DNA of 64,000 bases. Source: Paenibacillus albidus (GTDB taxonomy: Bacteria; Bacillota; Bacilli; Paenibacillales; Paenibacillaceae). Positions 44,201-54,200 of this stretch are shown here, one piece after another. Under the pieces are notes generated by a model, which saw only the letters and a program-made list of their open reading frames with translations, searched no databases and was not told where the DNA came from. Numbering within the stretch: the stretch's first letter is position 1; the number at the start of each line of letters is the position of its first letter. A program made the translations under genes and the position numbers. The DNA is taken from the NCBI RefSeq assembly GCF_014644435.1, contig NZ_BMKR01000004.1, positions 248,001-312,000 of the forward strand, written 5' to 3'.

Positions 44201-47200
44201 TTGCTGCGCTGCCGCTGACGATCAATGGGAAGGTGGACAAACAAGCGTTGCGGAACTTGCCGTTCCCATCCTCTGTCATCGGAGGCACACCTGCACAATC
44301 ACTGGCCTTCATGGAAATTACGGTGCTGGAAGCCTGGAAGGAAGCGCTCGGGGTGGATCGGATCGGATTGGATGATCCTTTTTTTGATATCGGCGGTAAT
44401 TCGCTCCTGACGATCCGTATCAGCGATAAGCTGCGAGCCTCCACCGGTATTGAGCTGTCGGTAACCGATTTATTCCGTTATCCAACGGTCAGAGAGCTTG
44501 CTGCATACTTGTCGGCAAAACAAACCGAAGCCTCTCCGAACGGCACAAGCCATGCGGATATACTCCCTCAAGCGGAGCAGCAGCCAATGGAAGAAACTTG
44601 TGAGGCAACCGGCGATATTGCAGTCATTGGACTCGCTGCCAGGTTTCCGGGGGCTTCAGATCCTGCGGGTTTCTGGCACAATCTGCGGGAGGGGAAGGAG
44701 AGCATTTCGTTCTTTTCCGAGGAAGAATTGCGCGCTGCCGGAATTGCCGAGACGCTCCTGCGTGACTCCAGGTATGTGAAGGCCAAGGGGATGCTTGAGG
44801 ATATTGAATATTTCGATGCGGAGTTGTTCCACTACAGTCCGCAAGAGGCCGAACTTATGGACCCCCAGCTGCGTATTCTGCATGAACTCGCCTGGGCATC
44901 CCTGGAGGATGCCGGATACGACCCCATGCGGCATCAGGGCGCAATTGGCCTGTTTGTGGGCGCAACGGTCCATTTGAACTGGGTAAACCGCCTGTTCGAT
45001 TCGCTTGCGGACGACACGGAACGCTGGCGGGCGGCTAACTTAAATGTACATTCTTTGAGCATGCCCATCTCTTACAAGCTCAATCTGAAAGGCCCGTCCT
45101 TAACAGTGGAAACCGCCTGTTCTTCATCGCTTGTAGCGGTACATCTGGCCTGCAGCTCCCTGCTGCGTGGAGAATCCGATCTGGCGCTGGCGGGCGGGGT
45201 GTCGATTTCGGTACCCAAGAAATCGGGCTACACCTACCAGGAGGGCATGATTAAATCGCCTGATGGTCACTGCAAGGCGTTCGATACAGATGCCCAAGGG
45301 ACGGTCAGTGGTGACGGTGCGGGTCTTGTGGTGTTGAAACGGCTGGATCTGGCCGTTCGGGATGGCGACCATATCTACGCTGTAGTTAAAGGATCTGCAA
45401 TTAACAACGACGGAACGCGTAAAGCGGGATTCACAGCTCCCAGTGTACAGGGACAACAAGATGTGGTAGCGGCTGCCCTGGAAGCCGCAGCCGTCCCTGC
45501 GGCCTCCATCAGTTACATTGAGACGCATGGAACAGGCACACCGCTCGGTGATCCCATCGAGATTGAAGCCTTGACCGGGTTGTTCCCTGCCTCCGGAGGA
45601 ACAAGGACAGCGATCGGGTCCGTCAAGACCAATATCGGACATCTCGATGCTGCTGCGGGAATTGCCGGATTCATCAAGACGGTGCTGGCACTGCATCACA
45701 AGCAGCTGCCCCCCAGCTTACATTACAAGCGGCCTAATCAAGCAATCGGCTTCGACAAAAGTTCATTGGTAGTCAATGCCACTCTTCAGGAGTGGCTGCC
45801 GCCGGAAGGTTCTCCGCGCCGCGCAGGCGTAAGTTCCTTCGGGATCGGTGGAACCAATGCGCATGTGATTCTGGAGGAGGCTCCGCTATCCGTTACCGCA
45901 GATCACGGAAACGGGCAGAACAGGAGTGATGGAACACCGGCATTATTCCTTTTATCCGCTGCTACAGAAGAAGCACTGCTGCAAAAAACAGAAGACTTGC
46001 TCTGTTATCTCGATTCGGAAAAAGGCCAAAAACAACAGCTTGGAGATATCGCCTACACGCTCAATACAGGCCGTCAAGAATTGGGCTTCCGGGTGGCCCT
46101 GGTTGCCGCAGATCCAGCCGAGCTTGCTGCCGGTCTGCGTGCTTGCCAGAGCGGAACGGGCAATACTGCCCGAATCCGGGAGACCGTCCATGTCGTGTTC
46201 GCATTTCCGGGCCAAGGAGCCCAGCATGCTGGAATGGCGCGTTATCTGTATGATACGCAGCCGCTGTTCCGGCGTGAAATGGATCGTTGCCTGGAGCTTG
46301 CCTCGCCGCTTATGGAGGCCGATATGCGATCCATCTGGCTGTCTCTGCAAGGGTCAAAGCGCGGGGGACCAACCCCGCCGGGAACTACACTAAATGCAAT
46401 CGACCAGACTGAAATCGCCCAGCCGCTGCTGTTCATGGTGGAGTATGCACTGGCCCGGCTTTTGCAGCATTGGGGCATCTCTCAGGCGGCTATGATCGGG
46501 CATAGTCTCGGTGAATACACGGCTGCCTGCATTGCAGGTGTGATGACGCTGGAGGAGGCAGTCCCGCTGGTTATCCGCCGATCCTCCCTGATGCAGCAGA
46601 TGGAGCAAGGCGAGATGATTAGCGTTAGCCTGCGGCATGAGCTTGTGCTGCCGCTGCTGGACGAATGGCCTGATCTGTCCGTGGCTGCGACCAATAGCCC
46701 GGAACTTACGGTGGTCTCGGGTCCGGCGGCATCGATTCGGGCTCTGACGGCGCAGCTGCAACGAACCGGTCACGAGCCGGTCCGGTTACAGGTATCGCAT
46801 GCATTTCATTCCGCGATGATGGAGCCGATGCTGAGCCCCTACCGCAAAACACTTCAGGAGATCGCTCTGGCGGCTCCGGCCATTCCGTATATCTCCAATG
46901 TTACGGGTGAATTTATCACAGCCGAACAAGCGGTGGACCCTGAGTACTATGTGAATCATGTCCGGCAGACCGTCAGATTCATGGAAGGTGCGGCAACGCT
47001 GGCGGAACAGCTGGAGCCTGTATTTCTGGAAGTCGGCCCGGGCCGTACGCTGGGTCAGCTGATCCGCCGCAATCCGGGTATTGGCAGGAACTGTCCTGTT
47101 CTTGGCATCATACCCAAAGCCTCCGAGGCCCATTCTGCAGATATTCATCTGCTTCAGGCTCTGGGCGAACTATGGATGATCGGAGTGGCAATCCACTGGG

Positions 47201-50200
47201 AAAGAGTATATGAGAACCGCAAGGGACGGCGGGTTTCCCTGCCGGTGTATCCGTTCGAGAAGCAATATTACTGGAAATATCAGGAGGGGAGCGCAGAGAA
47301 TGCTCAACCGGAAACCTCGCTTTCCCCAAAACGTCCGGTTTCCGAATGGGCTTATGTCCCGAACTGGCGTGAAGTAGCATACAGTACGACAAACAGTACG
47401 GAAGCAAGCGGGTCTGCCCGCAGCGGTGAGACGGTTCTGTTGTTCACTGAACGAAGTGATCTCGCCGAGCAGCTGGCAACACGGCTGGAAGAGCAGGGAG
47501 ACCGCTGTATCAGGGTCTACCCCGAAGGGACCTTCCGGAGTGAGCCTGCCGACATTTACACGCTTGATCCCGGTAATCCGGCCCATTATAGCCAATTGTT
47601 CAAAGGGTTTGCCGAAGCCGGGACACAGCAGCCCGGACGGATTATTTATTTGTGGAGCCTGGGGCTTGACCAGGCCGAAACCCTGGCTCAGGCGCAAATT
47701 GCGGCCAGCCGTAACGGGGGGAACCTTGCCGGCCAGGAGGTGCTGAACCGCTGCCTGTACAGCGTGCTGGAACTGGTTCGTGCGGCCGGGGTAGCCGCGC
47801 AAGGCAAACTGCTGGACCTTACGCTGGTCACAAACCAAATGGAGCGGGTCCAGCCGGGTGACAGTGCAGATCCGCTGAAAGCTACCCTGCTAGGAGCAGC
47901 CAGCGTCATCCCGCTAGAGTATCCGCAGATCCGGGTACATACGCTGGATCTAGATCCCGAGTCCGCCGCCGCGAATCCCGGACAACTGCTAGCACTACCT
48001 TACGAAGTGTCGGACCGGAAGGCCAGTCCACTTCCCATCCGGCAAGCGTTGCGGCGCTCCCGCCGCTATGAACATGGCTTCACCCGGGTGATCCTGCCCC
48101 GACGGACCCTTCCGTCCAGCGCTTTGCGCAAGGGTGCGGTGTACCTGATCACTGGCGGCCTGGGCGGAATTGGGCTGGCACTTGCCGGTTATCTGGCCGC
48201 TCAATATCAGGCCAAGCTTGTACTGGTAGGCCGCCAGCGGCGTCCGGTACAGGATCGGCTGGAGCAGCTATACGCTGCCGGAGCACAGGTGCATGTAGAA
48301 TATGCCGATGTTGCCGACAAGACAGCAATGGAACACGTCATTCTCGCAGCGGTGGAGCGTTTCGGTCCGCTGGATGGAGTCTTTCATGCAGCAGGTGTAC
48401 CGGATAGCAGCATGATCCATAGCGCAACAAGAGAACAGATCGCAGCGGTGCTGCGGCCCAAAATCGCAGGTACCATGGTCCTGTATGAAGTACTGGCAGA
48501 TCTGAAACAGCCGCCGGCATTTCTTCTGCTGTTCTCTTCGATCAGCGGCACGTTTGGTGCCTTCGGCCAGAGCGGGTACGCAGCCGCCAATGCCTTTATG
48601 GACGGCTTCGCCCGCGCACATGCCGGGGAACCGTCTGCGATGCGCGTAGTCAGCATGGATTGGGACACCTGGAGCGAGACGGGTATGGCAGTTGAGGCAG
48701 TGAACCGTTATAACGGAACCCAAGCCGGACATGATACGGCAGGTTTCAAATCGGGGCAGACGGACCTTCCGCTGCGCACCTCCCACCCGCTGCTGACCTC
48801 GAGAAGCGAAGGGGCTGGAAAGAAGCAGACTGTCTATGTGTCCAAATTGTCGTCAGAGCAACATTGGATTCTGGACGGTCACCGGATGCTTGGCACCTCC
48901 ATTTTGCCCGGTACAGGATATGTAGAGATTCTCAGGGCTTCTTTTGAAGATATGACCGGTGAAACGGGCCTGAACATTATAGAGCTGTTTTTTGTTCAGC
49001 CGCTTGTGGTGGAAGAGGTGTGTGAGCTAAGAACCGTATGGTCCAAAAGCGGCGGCGGCTGGGAATTCTCTATGTCCTCCATAGGCACGGCGGGAGAATG
49101 GACCCAACATGCCAAAGGCCACGCAGAGCGTATGGAAACACAGACCGGCTGGACACTCAGTCACGCGGAGCTGGAGGAGCTTCATCAGAACCTGATGGCC
49201 GCAACGGTTCCGGCAGCAGCAGAGCTGTCCGGAGAAGGTCTGAAGGTACGCATGGAGTATGGCCCTCACTGGAACAACGTGCGCCGGGTCCTTCGGAAGG
49301 GGAGTGAGGCTGTTGCTGAATTGTCACTGCCGGACGACCAGGCCACGGACTCGGCGGATTACGGAGTCCATCCCGCGCTGATGGACCGGGCAACCAGCCT
49401 GCTGAACGGACAAGCGGAGGACAGCGGGGCTTACCTGCCTTTTGCTTATAAGCATATCCGGATTCACCGGCCGTTTCCGCCCAGTATCTGCGCCATTCTG
49501 CAAGAAGGCGAACCCAATGAGGAAGCCCGGACGTATGTCTGCCGCATTACCGATCCGGAAGGCCGTGTTCTCATGGAAGTCGGAGAATATGTCATGCGTA
49601 AAGTCCGTGACCAGTCACTTGAGGACAAGTTACCGGTGGAGCAAGAAGGGAAGCAACTTGCGGTCGGAAATTTCCGGCTCGGGTTAGCCGTGCCGGGTGA
49701 ACTGAACAGCCTGCACCTCCTGCCCGAATACCGGCTGCCTCCGGGACCGGGTGAGGTGGAGATCCGAGTGGCGGCGAACGGCCTGAACTTTAAGGAAGTG
49801 CTGTATGCACTCGGTGTCCTCAAGCTGCCGGATACCTATGGCTTCAGCTTCGGCCTGGAATGCGCCGGAACGGTGACCCGGGTAGGGGCAGGGGTAACCG
49901 ATTGGTTGCCCGGAGACGAAGTGATGGCGATAGCCGGAGCAAGCTTGGGCAAATACGCACGGGTAGCGGCGGGCTCGGTGGTCCGCAAGCCCTCCCGGAT
50001 ATCTTTTGCTGAAGCGGCCACCGTGCCGATTGCTTTTATGACGGCTTATTACGCACTGGTTGTTCGTGGACAACTCTCCTTGGGCGAGAAAGTGCTGATT
50101 CATACAGCAACGGGCGGCGTGGGTCTGGCAGCCGTGCAAATCGCCAAGTGGATCGGCGCGGAGATTTATGCTACGGCCGGCACTGAGGAGAAACGCGCTT

Positions 50201-51213
50201 ACCTGCGTTCGCTGGGCATCTCCCGCGTATACTCCTCCCGGGATCTTGGTTTTGCCGACCAAATCCGCGAATCCGCAGGAACGGTGGATGTGGTTCTGAA
50301 TTCCCTGACGGGAGCGGCTGTAGAGAAAGGATTGTCTTTGCTGGCCCCGCACGGAAGATTTCTGGAGATGGGCGTAAAGGACATTATGGAGAACAGCAAT
50401 CTGGAGATGCGGATGTTCGAGAAGGGAATTTCTTTGTCGGCCATCAGCATGGACAGCGGCCTGCCGGGCTATACGAAGCTGTTCCGCGAGATTGCCCGGC
50501 ATGTGGAAGAAGGCACGTTTACACCACTGCCTGTGATCCCATACCGGCTCTCCGCTGCGGAAGAGGCTTTCCGGTATATGGCTTCGGCCAAACATATCGG
50601 CAAAATCGTCATTACCCAGGAACCTGCGGCAGCTCGGAAAACTGAGAAGGTACAGCTCCGGGATGGCATGACCAATGCCGAAGGAATGGAAGTGCTGGAG
50701 CATATTTTGGCCAAAGTCATGCGCACGGGAGAGTCCACGGTCCAGTGGCTGCTGTCCACCACCGATTTGAACGCGCGGCATTCCTTGCTTGAGGCTAATG
50801 TACCGGAGGGAATCAGCCCGGCGAATACACCGCTTCATTCGGGACGCAAGCGGAAGCGGCAAGCCGGCAGCACCGAATACGCACCGCCGGTTACAGAGAC
50901 GCAGAAGCAGCTGGCAGAACTGTTTATGGACTATCTGGAGCTTACAGCCATCGGGCTGCATGACAACTTTTTTGAAGCGGGAGCCAGTTCGCTTGACCTG
51001 ATTCAGATTAATGCCCGAATCAATGCGTTGTCCGCCAAAGATACGTCGATCGTCAAAATGTATTCGTACCCGACGATTCATCTGCTGGATGCCTATTTGT
51101 TCACGGACAGGGAAGACCAGCCAGGCAACAGCGAGGTTCTAAAAGATTCCGAAGACCGCAAAAGAAAAGCAAGCCGCCTGAAAACACTGGAGTCCATCAA
51201 GGGAAGAAGGTGA
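41290..51213 (+). CDS. Hybrid NRPS-PKS C-A-PCP-KS-AT-KR-DH-ER-ACP, ClbB-like
   Basis: The 3307-residue megasynthase adds one amino acid and one fully reducible C2 unit. Domains: C (YHHILLDGWS, His166-167), A (~500-1000; pocket read as D-V-F-W-I-G-G-V-L-K, nearest to small aliphatic codes such as Val), PCP (Ser1038), KS (Cys1277 in ETACSSSL, ETHGTGT, KTNIGHLD), AT (Ser1739 in GHSLGE; VSHAFHS, malonyl type), KR (GGLGGIG ~2290; Tyr2430), DH (HRMLGTSILP, His2531; HPALMDRA), ER (ATGGVGLAAVQ ~2940) and ACP (Ser3234 in GASSLDLIQ). KR before DH-ER is unlike the usual DH-ER-KR and matches ClbB. ATG 41290 has GAGGGGG 8 bases upstream; GTG 41275 is possible. Confidence 0.93.
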   Translation: MKVEKNNVQDIWPLRPLQQGMLFHYLQGEYKGEYLERLVLTLQGQVDNRLFNQAWLSVYRANDALRSVFKWEGLRTPVQLVLRSCEPLPEILDFTGGVIPDGFHASFSSEDLEVLLQAKSVEERMQLTVELMGRRDRAKHFDLTQETLRIVLCKFDGECRLFLTYHHILLDGWSLGIMLEEWLHAYRALAEQQEVSHPAKPGMKAYLAAVKSSREPEREVQYWSDNLRDYEIKQTIQPFYKPRRPGFKRVSLNIPETAAAGLRLFCQNNGMSLATLMNGAWGLLLQRFKHVDDIVFGTTVSGRGVSLPGIERIAGLLINTVPLRLSSRKGESVRAYFSRVQAAISARRPHEMAGLAEIRGYAGIQGAEELFDTLLVMENYPLDKVLLEQPPAGSSPDGTSTQAPLSFSSFDMEEHTHYPLTLLIHESGGFELDFIYDQEIYEYFVVNQMSQCFVQLLHNLAARPDGKLSDIRMAEPEALKMNGLLSPTEPVKPFREQSIPQWFSMMVRSYPKHIAIIHEEVRWTYAELDQMSDRVAAALIRHGAGPEQCIGIRSRRSPETIMGLLAILKSGAAYVPLHPDYPEERIRFMIEDSGMRLMLSDTDSQLLFMKSMGVDTLCYQNILENEDPAPLDGTDYQHSDGHRLACIVYTSGSTGRPKGVMIEHRGIVRLVKHTEFVDIGTRDVILPTCPFEFDVANFEIWGALLNGAALYLLAQDKLLMPQVLKETLLQHKVSLMWMTTPLFNQLASVDEALFRSLRYLIIGGDTLSPTQINKVRLANPALRLVNGYGPSENSVLSTTFAIEREYETRIPIGKPVTSSTAYILDRDQQFLPVGAIGELCVGLEGVARGYLNNPELTEAKFIPDPVYPEYKMYRTGDLARWLPDGNIDFLGRADNQVKVRGYRIELQEIELELNQLTGIQACTVIVSQVSDREKELAAYFVANDTLQAGSLRKALLERLPAYAVPTRYMQLAALPLTINGKVDKQALRNLPFPSSVIGGTPAQSLAFMEITVLEAWKEALGVDRIGLDDPFFDIGGNSLLTIRISDKLRASTGIELSVTDLFRYPTVRELAAYLSAKQTEASPNGTSHADILPQAEQQPMEETCEATGDIAVIGLAARFPGASDPAGFWHNLREGKESISFFSEEELRAAGIAETLLRDSRYVKAKGMLEDIEYFDAELFHYSPQEAELMDPQLRILHELAWASLEDAGYDPMRHQGAIGLFVGATVHLNWVNRLFDSLADDTERWRAANLNVHSLSMPISYKLNLKGPSLTVETACSSSLVAVHLACSSLLRGESDLALAGGVSISVPKKSGYTYQEGMIKSPDGHCKAFDTDAQGTVSGDGAGLVVLKRLDLAVRDGDHIYAVVKGSAINNDGTRKAGFTAPSVQGQQDVVAAALEAAAVPAASISYIETHGTGTPLGDPIEIEALTGLFPASGGTRTAIGSVKTNIGHLDAAAGIAGFIKTVLALHHKQLPPSLHYKRPNQAIGFDKSSLVVNATLQEWLPPEGSPRRAGVSSFGIGGTNAHVILEEAPLSVTADHGNGQNRSDGTPALFLLSAATEEALLQKTEDLLCYLDSEKGQKQQLGDIAYTLNTGRQELGFRVALVAADPAELAAGLRACQSGTGNTARIRETVHVVFAFPGQGAQHAGMARYLYDTQPLFRREMDRCLELASPLMEADMRSIWLSLQGSKRGGPTPPGTTLNAIDQTEIAQPLLFMVEYALARLLQHWGISQAAMIGHSLGEYTAACIAGVMTLEEAVPLVIRRSSLMQQMEQGEMISVSLRHELVLPLLDEWPDLSVAATNSPELTVVSGPAASIRALTAQLQRTGHEPVRLQVSHAFHSAMMEPMLSPYRKTLQEIALAAPAIPYISNVTGEFITAEQAVDPEYYVNHVRQTVRFMEGAATLAEQLEPVFLEVGPGRTLGQLIRRNPGIGRNCPVLGIIPKASEAHSADIHLLQALGELWMIGVAIHWERVYENRKGRRVSLPVYPFEKQYYWKYQEGSAENAQPETSLSPKRPVSEWAYVPNWREVAYSTTNSTEASGSARSGETVLLFTERSDLAEQLATRLEEQGDRCIRVYPEGTFRSEPADIYTLDPGNPAHYSQLFKGFAEAGTQQPGRIIYLWSLGLDQAETLAQAQIAASRNGGNLAGQEVLNRCLYSVLELVRAAGVAAQGKLLDLTLVTNQMERVQPGDSADPLKATLLGAASVIPLEYPQIRVHTLDLDPESAAANPGQLLALPYEVSDRKASPLPIRQALRRSRRYEHGFTRVILPRRTLPSSALRKGAVYLITGGLGGIGLALAGYLAAQYQAKLVLVGRQRRPVQDRLEQLYAAGAQVHVEYADVADKTAMEHVILAAVERFGPLDGVFHAAGVPDSSMIHSATREQIAAVLRPKIAGTMVLYEVLADLKQPPAFLLLFSSISGTFGAFGQSGYAAANAFMDGFARAHAGEPSAMRVVSMDWDTWSETGMAVEAVNRYNGTQAGHDTAGFKSGQTDLPLRTSHPLLTSRSEGAGKKQTVYVSKLSSEQHWILDGHRMLGTSILPGTGYVEILRASFEDMTGETGLNIIELFFVQPLVVEEVCELRTVWSKSGGGWEFSMSSIGTAGEWTQHAKGHAERMETQTGWTLSHAELEELHQNLMAATVPAAAELSGEGLKVRMEYGPHWNNVRRVLRKGSEAVAELSLPDDQATDSADYGVHPALMDRATSLLNGQAEDSGAYLPFAYKHIRIHRPFPPSICAILQEGEPNEEARTYVCRITDPEGRVLMEVGEYVMRKVRDQSLEDKLPVEQEGKQLAVGNFRLGLAVPGELNSLHLLPEYRLPPGPGEVEIRVAANGLNFKEVLYALGVLKLPDTYGFSFGLECAGTVTRVGAGVTDWLPGDEVMAIAGASLGKYARVAAGSVVRKPSRISFAEAATVPIAFMTAYYALVVRGQLSLGEKVLIHTATGGVGLAAVQIAKWIGAEIYATAGTEEKRAYLRSLGISRVYSSRDLGFADQIRESAGTVDVVLNSLTGAAVEKGLSLLAPHGRFLEMGVKDIMENSNLEMRMFEKGISLSAISMDSGLPGYTKLFREIARHVEEGTFTPLPVIPYRLSAAEEAFRYMASAKHIGKIVITQEPAAARKTEKVQLRDGMTNAEGMEVLEHILAKVMRTGESTVQWLLSTTDLNARHSLLEANVPEGISPANTPLHSGRKRKRQAGSTEYAPPVTETQKQLAELFMDYLELTAIGLHDNFFEAGASSLDLIQINARINALSAKDTSIVKMYSYPTIHLLDAYLFTDREDQPGNSEVLKDSEDRKRKASRLKTLESIKGRR

Positions 51214-51217
51214 TGTT

Positions 51218-54200
51218 ATGAGTGAAGAGACCACACAGACCGGCCTTGAGATTGCCGTCATCGGCATGAGCGGCAAATTTCCGGGCGCGGACAATCTGGA
51301 GCAGTATTGGGAACTGCTGATGTTGGGAGCCTCTTCGGTAACCCAATTCAGCTACGAAGAGCTTCGGGCCGAAGGGATTGCTCCGGAAAGGCTGAACCAT
51401 CCCGATTACGTCAAAGCGAAGCCGTATCTGGGCAATGTGTACGATTTTGATGCTTCATTGTTCGGGTATGCCCCCTGGGAAGCCGGGAACATGGACCCTC
51501 AGATCCGTCTGTTCCACGAAATTGTCTATCATGCGCTGGAGAATTCGGGTTACCACCCCGACCGCTATGACGGTCAAATCGGCATGTATGCCGGTGCACC
51601 GCTCGACTTGAAATGGACAAGCGACCATCTCTCCCGTCATGGAGACGGAGAAGATGTTCTGGAGTCCGGGATTGTGTCGAGCAAGGATTTCCTGAGCCAG
51701 CTGATCTCCTACAAGCTGAATCTGACGGGACCCAGCTATACCTTGTACACCGCTTGTTCCACCTCCTTGGCGGCAGTCCATCTGGCTTGCCAGGGACTGC
51801 TGCTCGGAGACTGCAATCTGGCCGTTGCCGGAGGCGTTACGCTGGAGCAGCCGGGCAAATCGGGTTATCTCTACCAGGAAGGCACGATTTATTCCAAAAG
51901 CGGGGTTTGCCGCCCGTTCGACAGCCGGGCCGATGGCACAATCTTCGGAGAAGGCGCGGGTGCAGTGGTGCTCAAGCGCCTCTCGGAAGCCATAGACGAC
52001 GGCGATCACATCTACGCCGTGATCAAGGGCTCTTCGAGCAATAATGACGGGCGCAGAAAAGTCGGCTTTGCTGCCCCCAGCCTGGAGGGACAAAAGGAGG
52101 TTATCCGCTCCGCCTGGAACCTGGCAGATATTGAACCGGATACCATCGGTTACATTGAAACCCACGGCACCGGCACCAAAGTTGGTGATCCGATTGAATT
52201 CACTGCCTTGCAGCAGGTCTTCGGACAAGAGGACAAGCGCCGGCCCATTGGTTCGGTCAAGGGCAACATCGGACATCTTCATGCCGCTGCCGGGATTGCC
52301 GGCTTAATCAAAACCGCTTTGTCTCTGGAACGGGAAATGATTCCCCCGACAGCCAATTACGCTGCACCCAATCCGCTGCTGGAGATGGAGAAGTCGGCCT
52401 TTTACCTCACCGGGGAGCCGGTGGCGTGGCCCAGAGGGAAGGTGCCGCGCCGCGCAGGCATCAGTTCGTTTGGCGTTGGCGGCACCAACGTCCATCTGAT
52501 CCTGGAGGAACCACCAATCCGGGCAGAAAGTGAGCCTTCCGGGCTTCCGGCCGTCCTGCTCCTTTCGGCCAAAAGCCCCGCTGCCCTGGAGCGGATGCAG
52601 GCGGAACTTTCATACCATTTGGAGAACAGGCGGAACAGTACTCCGCTGGCCGATGTGGCCTACACTCTGCAAATGGGGCGGGGGCAATTCAAATACCGCT
52701 TAGCTTGTGTAGCTTGGGGGGCAGAAGAGGCTGTCCGCCTTCTAGGAGGGGCTGGCAGCGGAGCCCGGGTTAACTATTCTGCCGAGGAGCGTATCAACCG
52801 CCCGGTCGTGTTCATGTTCACGGGTCAAGGCGCACAAACCATGGGGATGGGGGCGGAGCTGTATCGGCGCCATCTGTCCTACCGCCAGGAAGTGGACCGG
52901 CTGGCGGAGCTGCTGCTGCCGAAGCTAGGCCGTGATATCCGCCGCTATATCGGAGCTGCGGAGACAGAAGCTCTGCCCCATGAAGGTACTGCCGTTGAAT
53001 CGGAGCTGCACCAGACCTGGCTTGCTCAACCCGCATTATTCGTGCTGGAGTATGCACTTGCCCAGGCTTGGATGAAGCTTGGCGTCCGTCCTGCACTCAT
53101 GGCGGGACACAGTATCGGAGAATACGTAGCGGCGACACTGGCCGGCGTGTTTACCCTTGACGATGCGCTCGATATTGTTGTGGCCCGCGGGCGGCTGATG
53201 CAGTCCGCCCCGGGTGGAATGATGCTGGCTGCAGCCATTCCCGCAGCCGAGGCAGACCGGTATGTCAGTGAGGACGTATCGCTGGCAGCTATCAACCAGC
53301 CGGGATTATGCGTATTCTCAGGCGAAGAAGGAGAACTGCTGCAACGTCAGGAGGAGTGGAACCAAGCGGGGATATTCACTGCAAGACTGAACACCTCACA
53401 CGCATTCCACTCCGCACGGATGGATGGCATTCTGGAGCCGTTCCGCGAAGTGCTGCGTTCCAAACGCTTGAATACACCCGGGCTGCCGTTCTGTTCCTGT
53501 CTGACAGGGGAACTGATCACGGGCGAGATGGCAGTGGACCCCGAATATTGGACTGCGCAGCTTCGCGGGACAGTGAACTTCTCGGCGATAATCAGCGGCT
53601 GCCTGGAGAGTGCGGACTCTGTCTTCCTTGAGGTAGGCCCCGGTCAGACCTTATGCCGTCTGGCGAAAGCCCAGGCCGGAGAGGAGCGCCTGGTGCTGCA
53701 CAGCCTGGGGGCCACAGGCACAACTGGTGAAACAGCTGTTTTCCTGGAGACCTTATCCCGGCTATGGCTGGCCGGGGTACCCGTTCAGTGGGAGCAGCTC
53801 TATCCGCCGCAATCCCGGCAGAGGCTGCCACTGCCTATGTACAGCTTCGACCGGCAGACCTATCTGCCGGGACCAACGCTTCCGGGGCCACTCCGGGCGG
53901 CAGCGGCGGAGCCGGACCCTTCCTTGCTCTATCTGCCTGCGTGGAAGCAGGAGCCGCTCACGGACACACCGGGTATGGCCGGTTCGCAGCCTCTGACCTG
54001 GCTCATTCTGCGGGAAGAGGGCCGGGTTGCCGGACGGTGCAGGGAGCGGCTTATGGAACGGGGAGACCGCTGCATTGAGGTGCTGCCCGCCGGGCAGTAC
54101 CGGCGGCTCACACCGGATCTCTTCGAGCTTAATCCGGTCCAGGCCGGGGATTATCTGCAGCTTGCAGATAACCTGCGAAAAGACGGCATTCGCATCGACC

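Noticed and set aside
49684..51081. Minus-strand frame of 465 codons opposite the megasynthase
   Set aside because: It is antisense to well-supported ER and ACP domains and its translation shows no family pattern; high-GC codon bias creates such frames.
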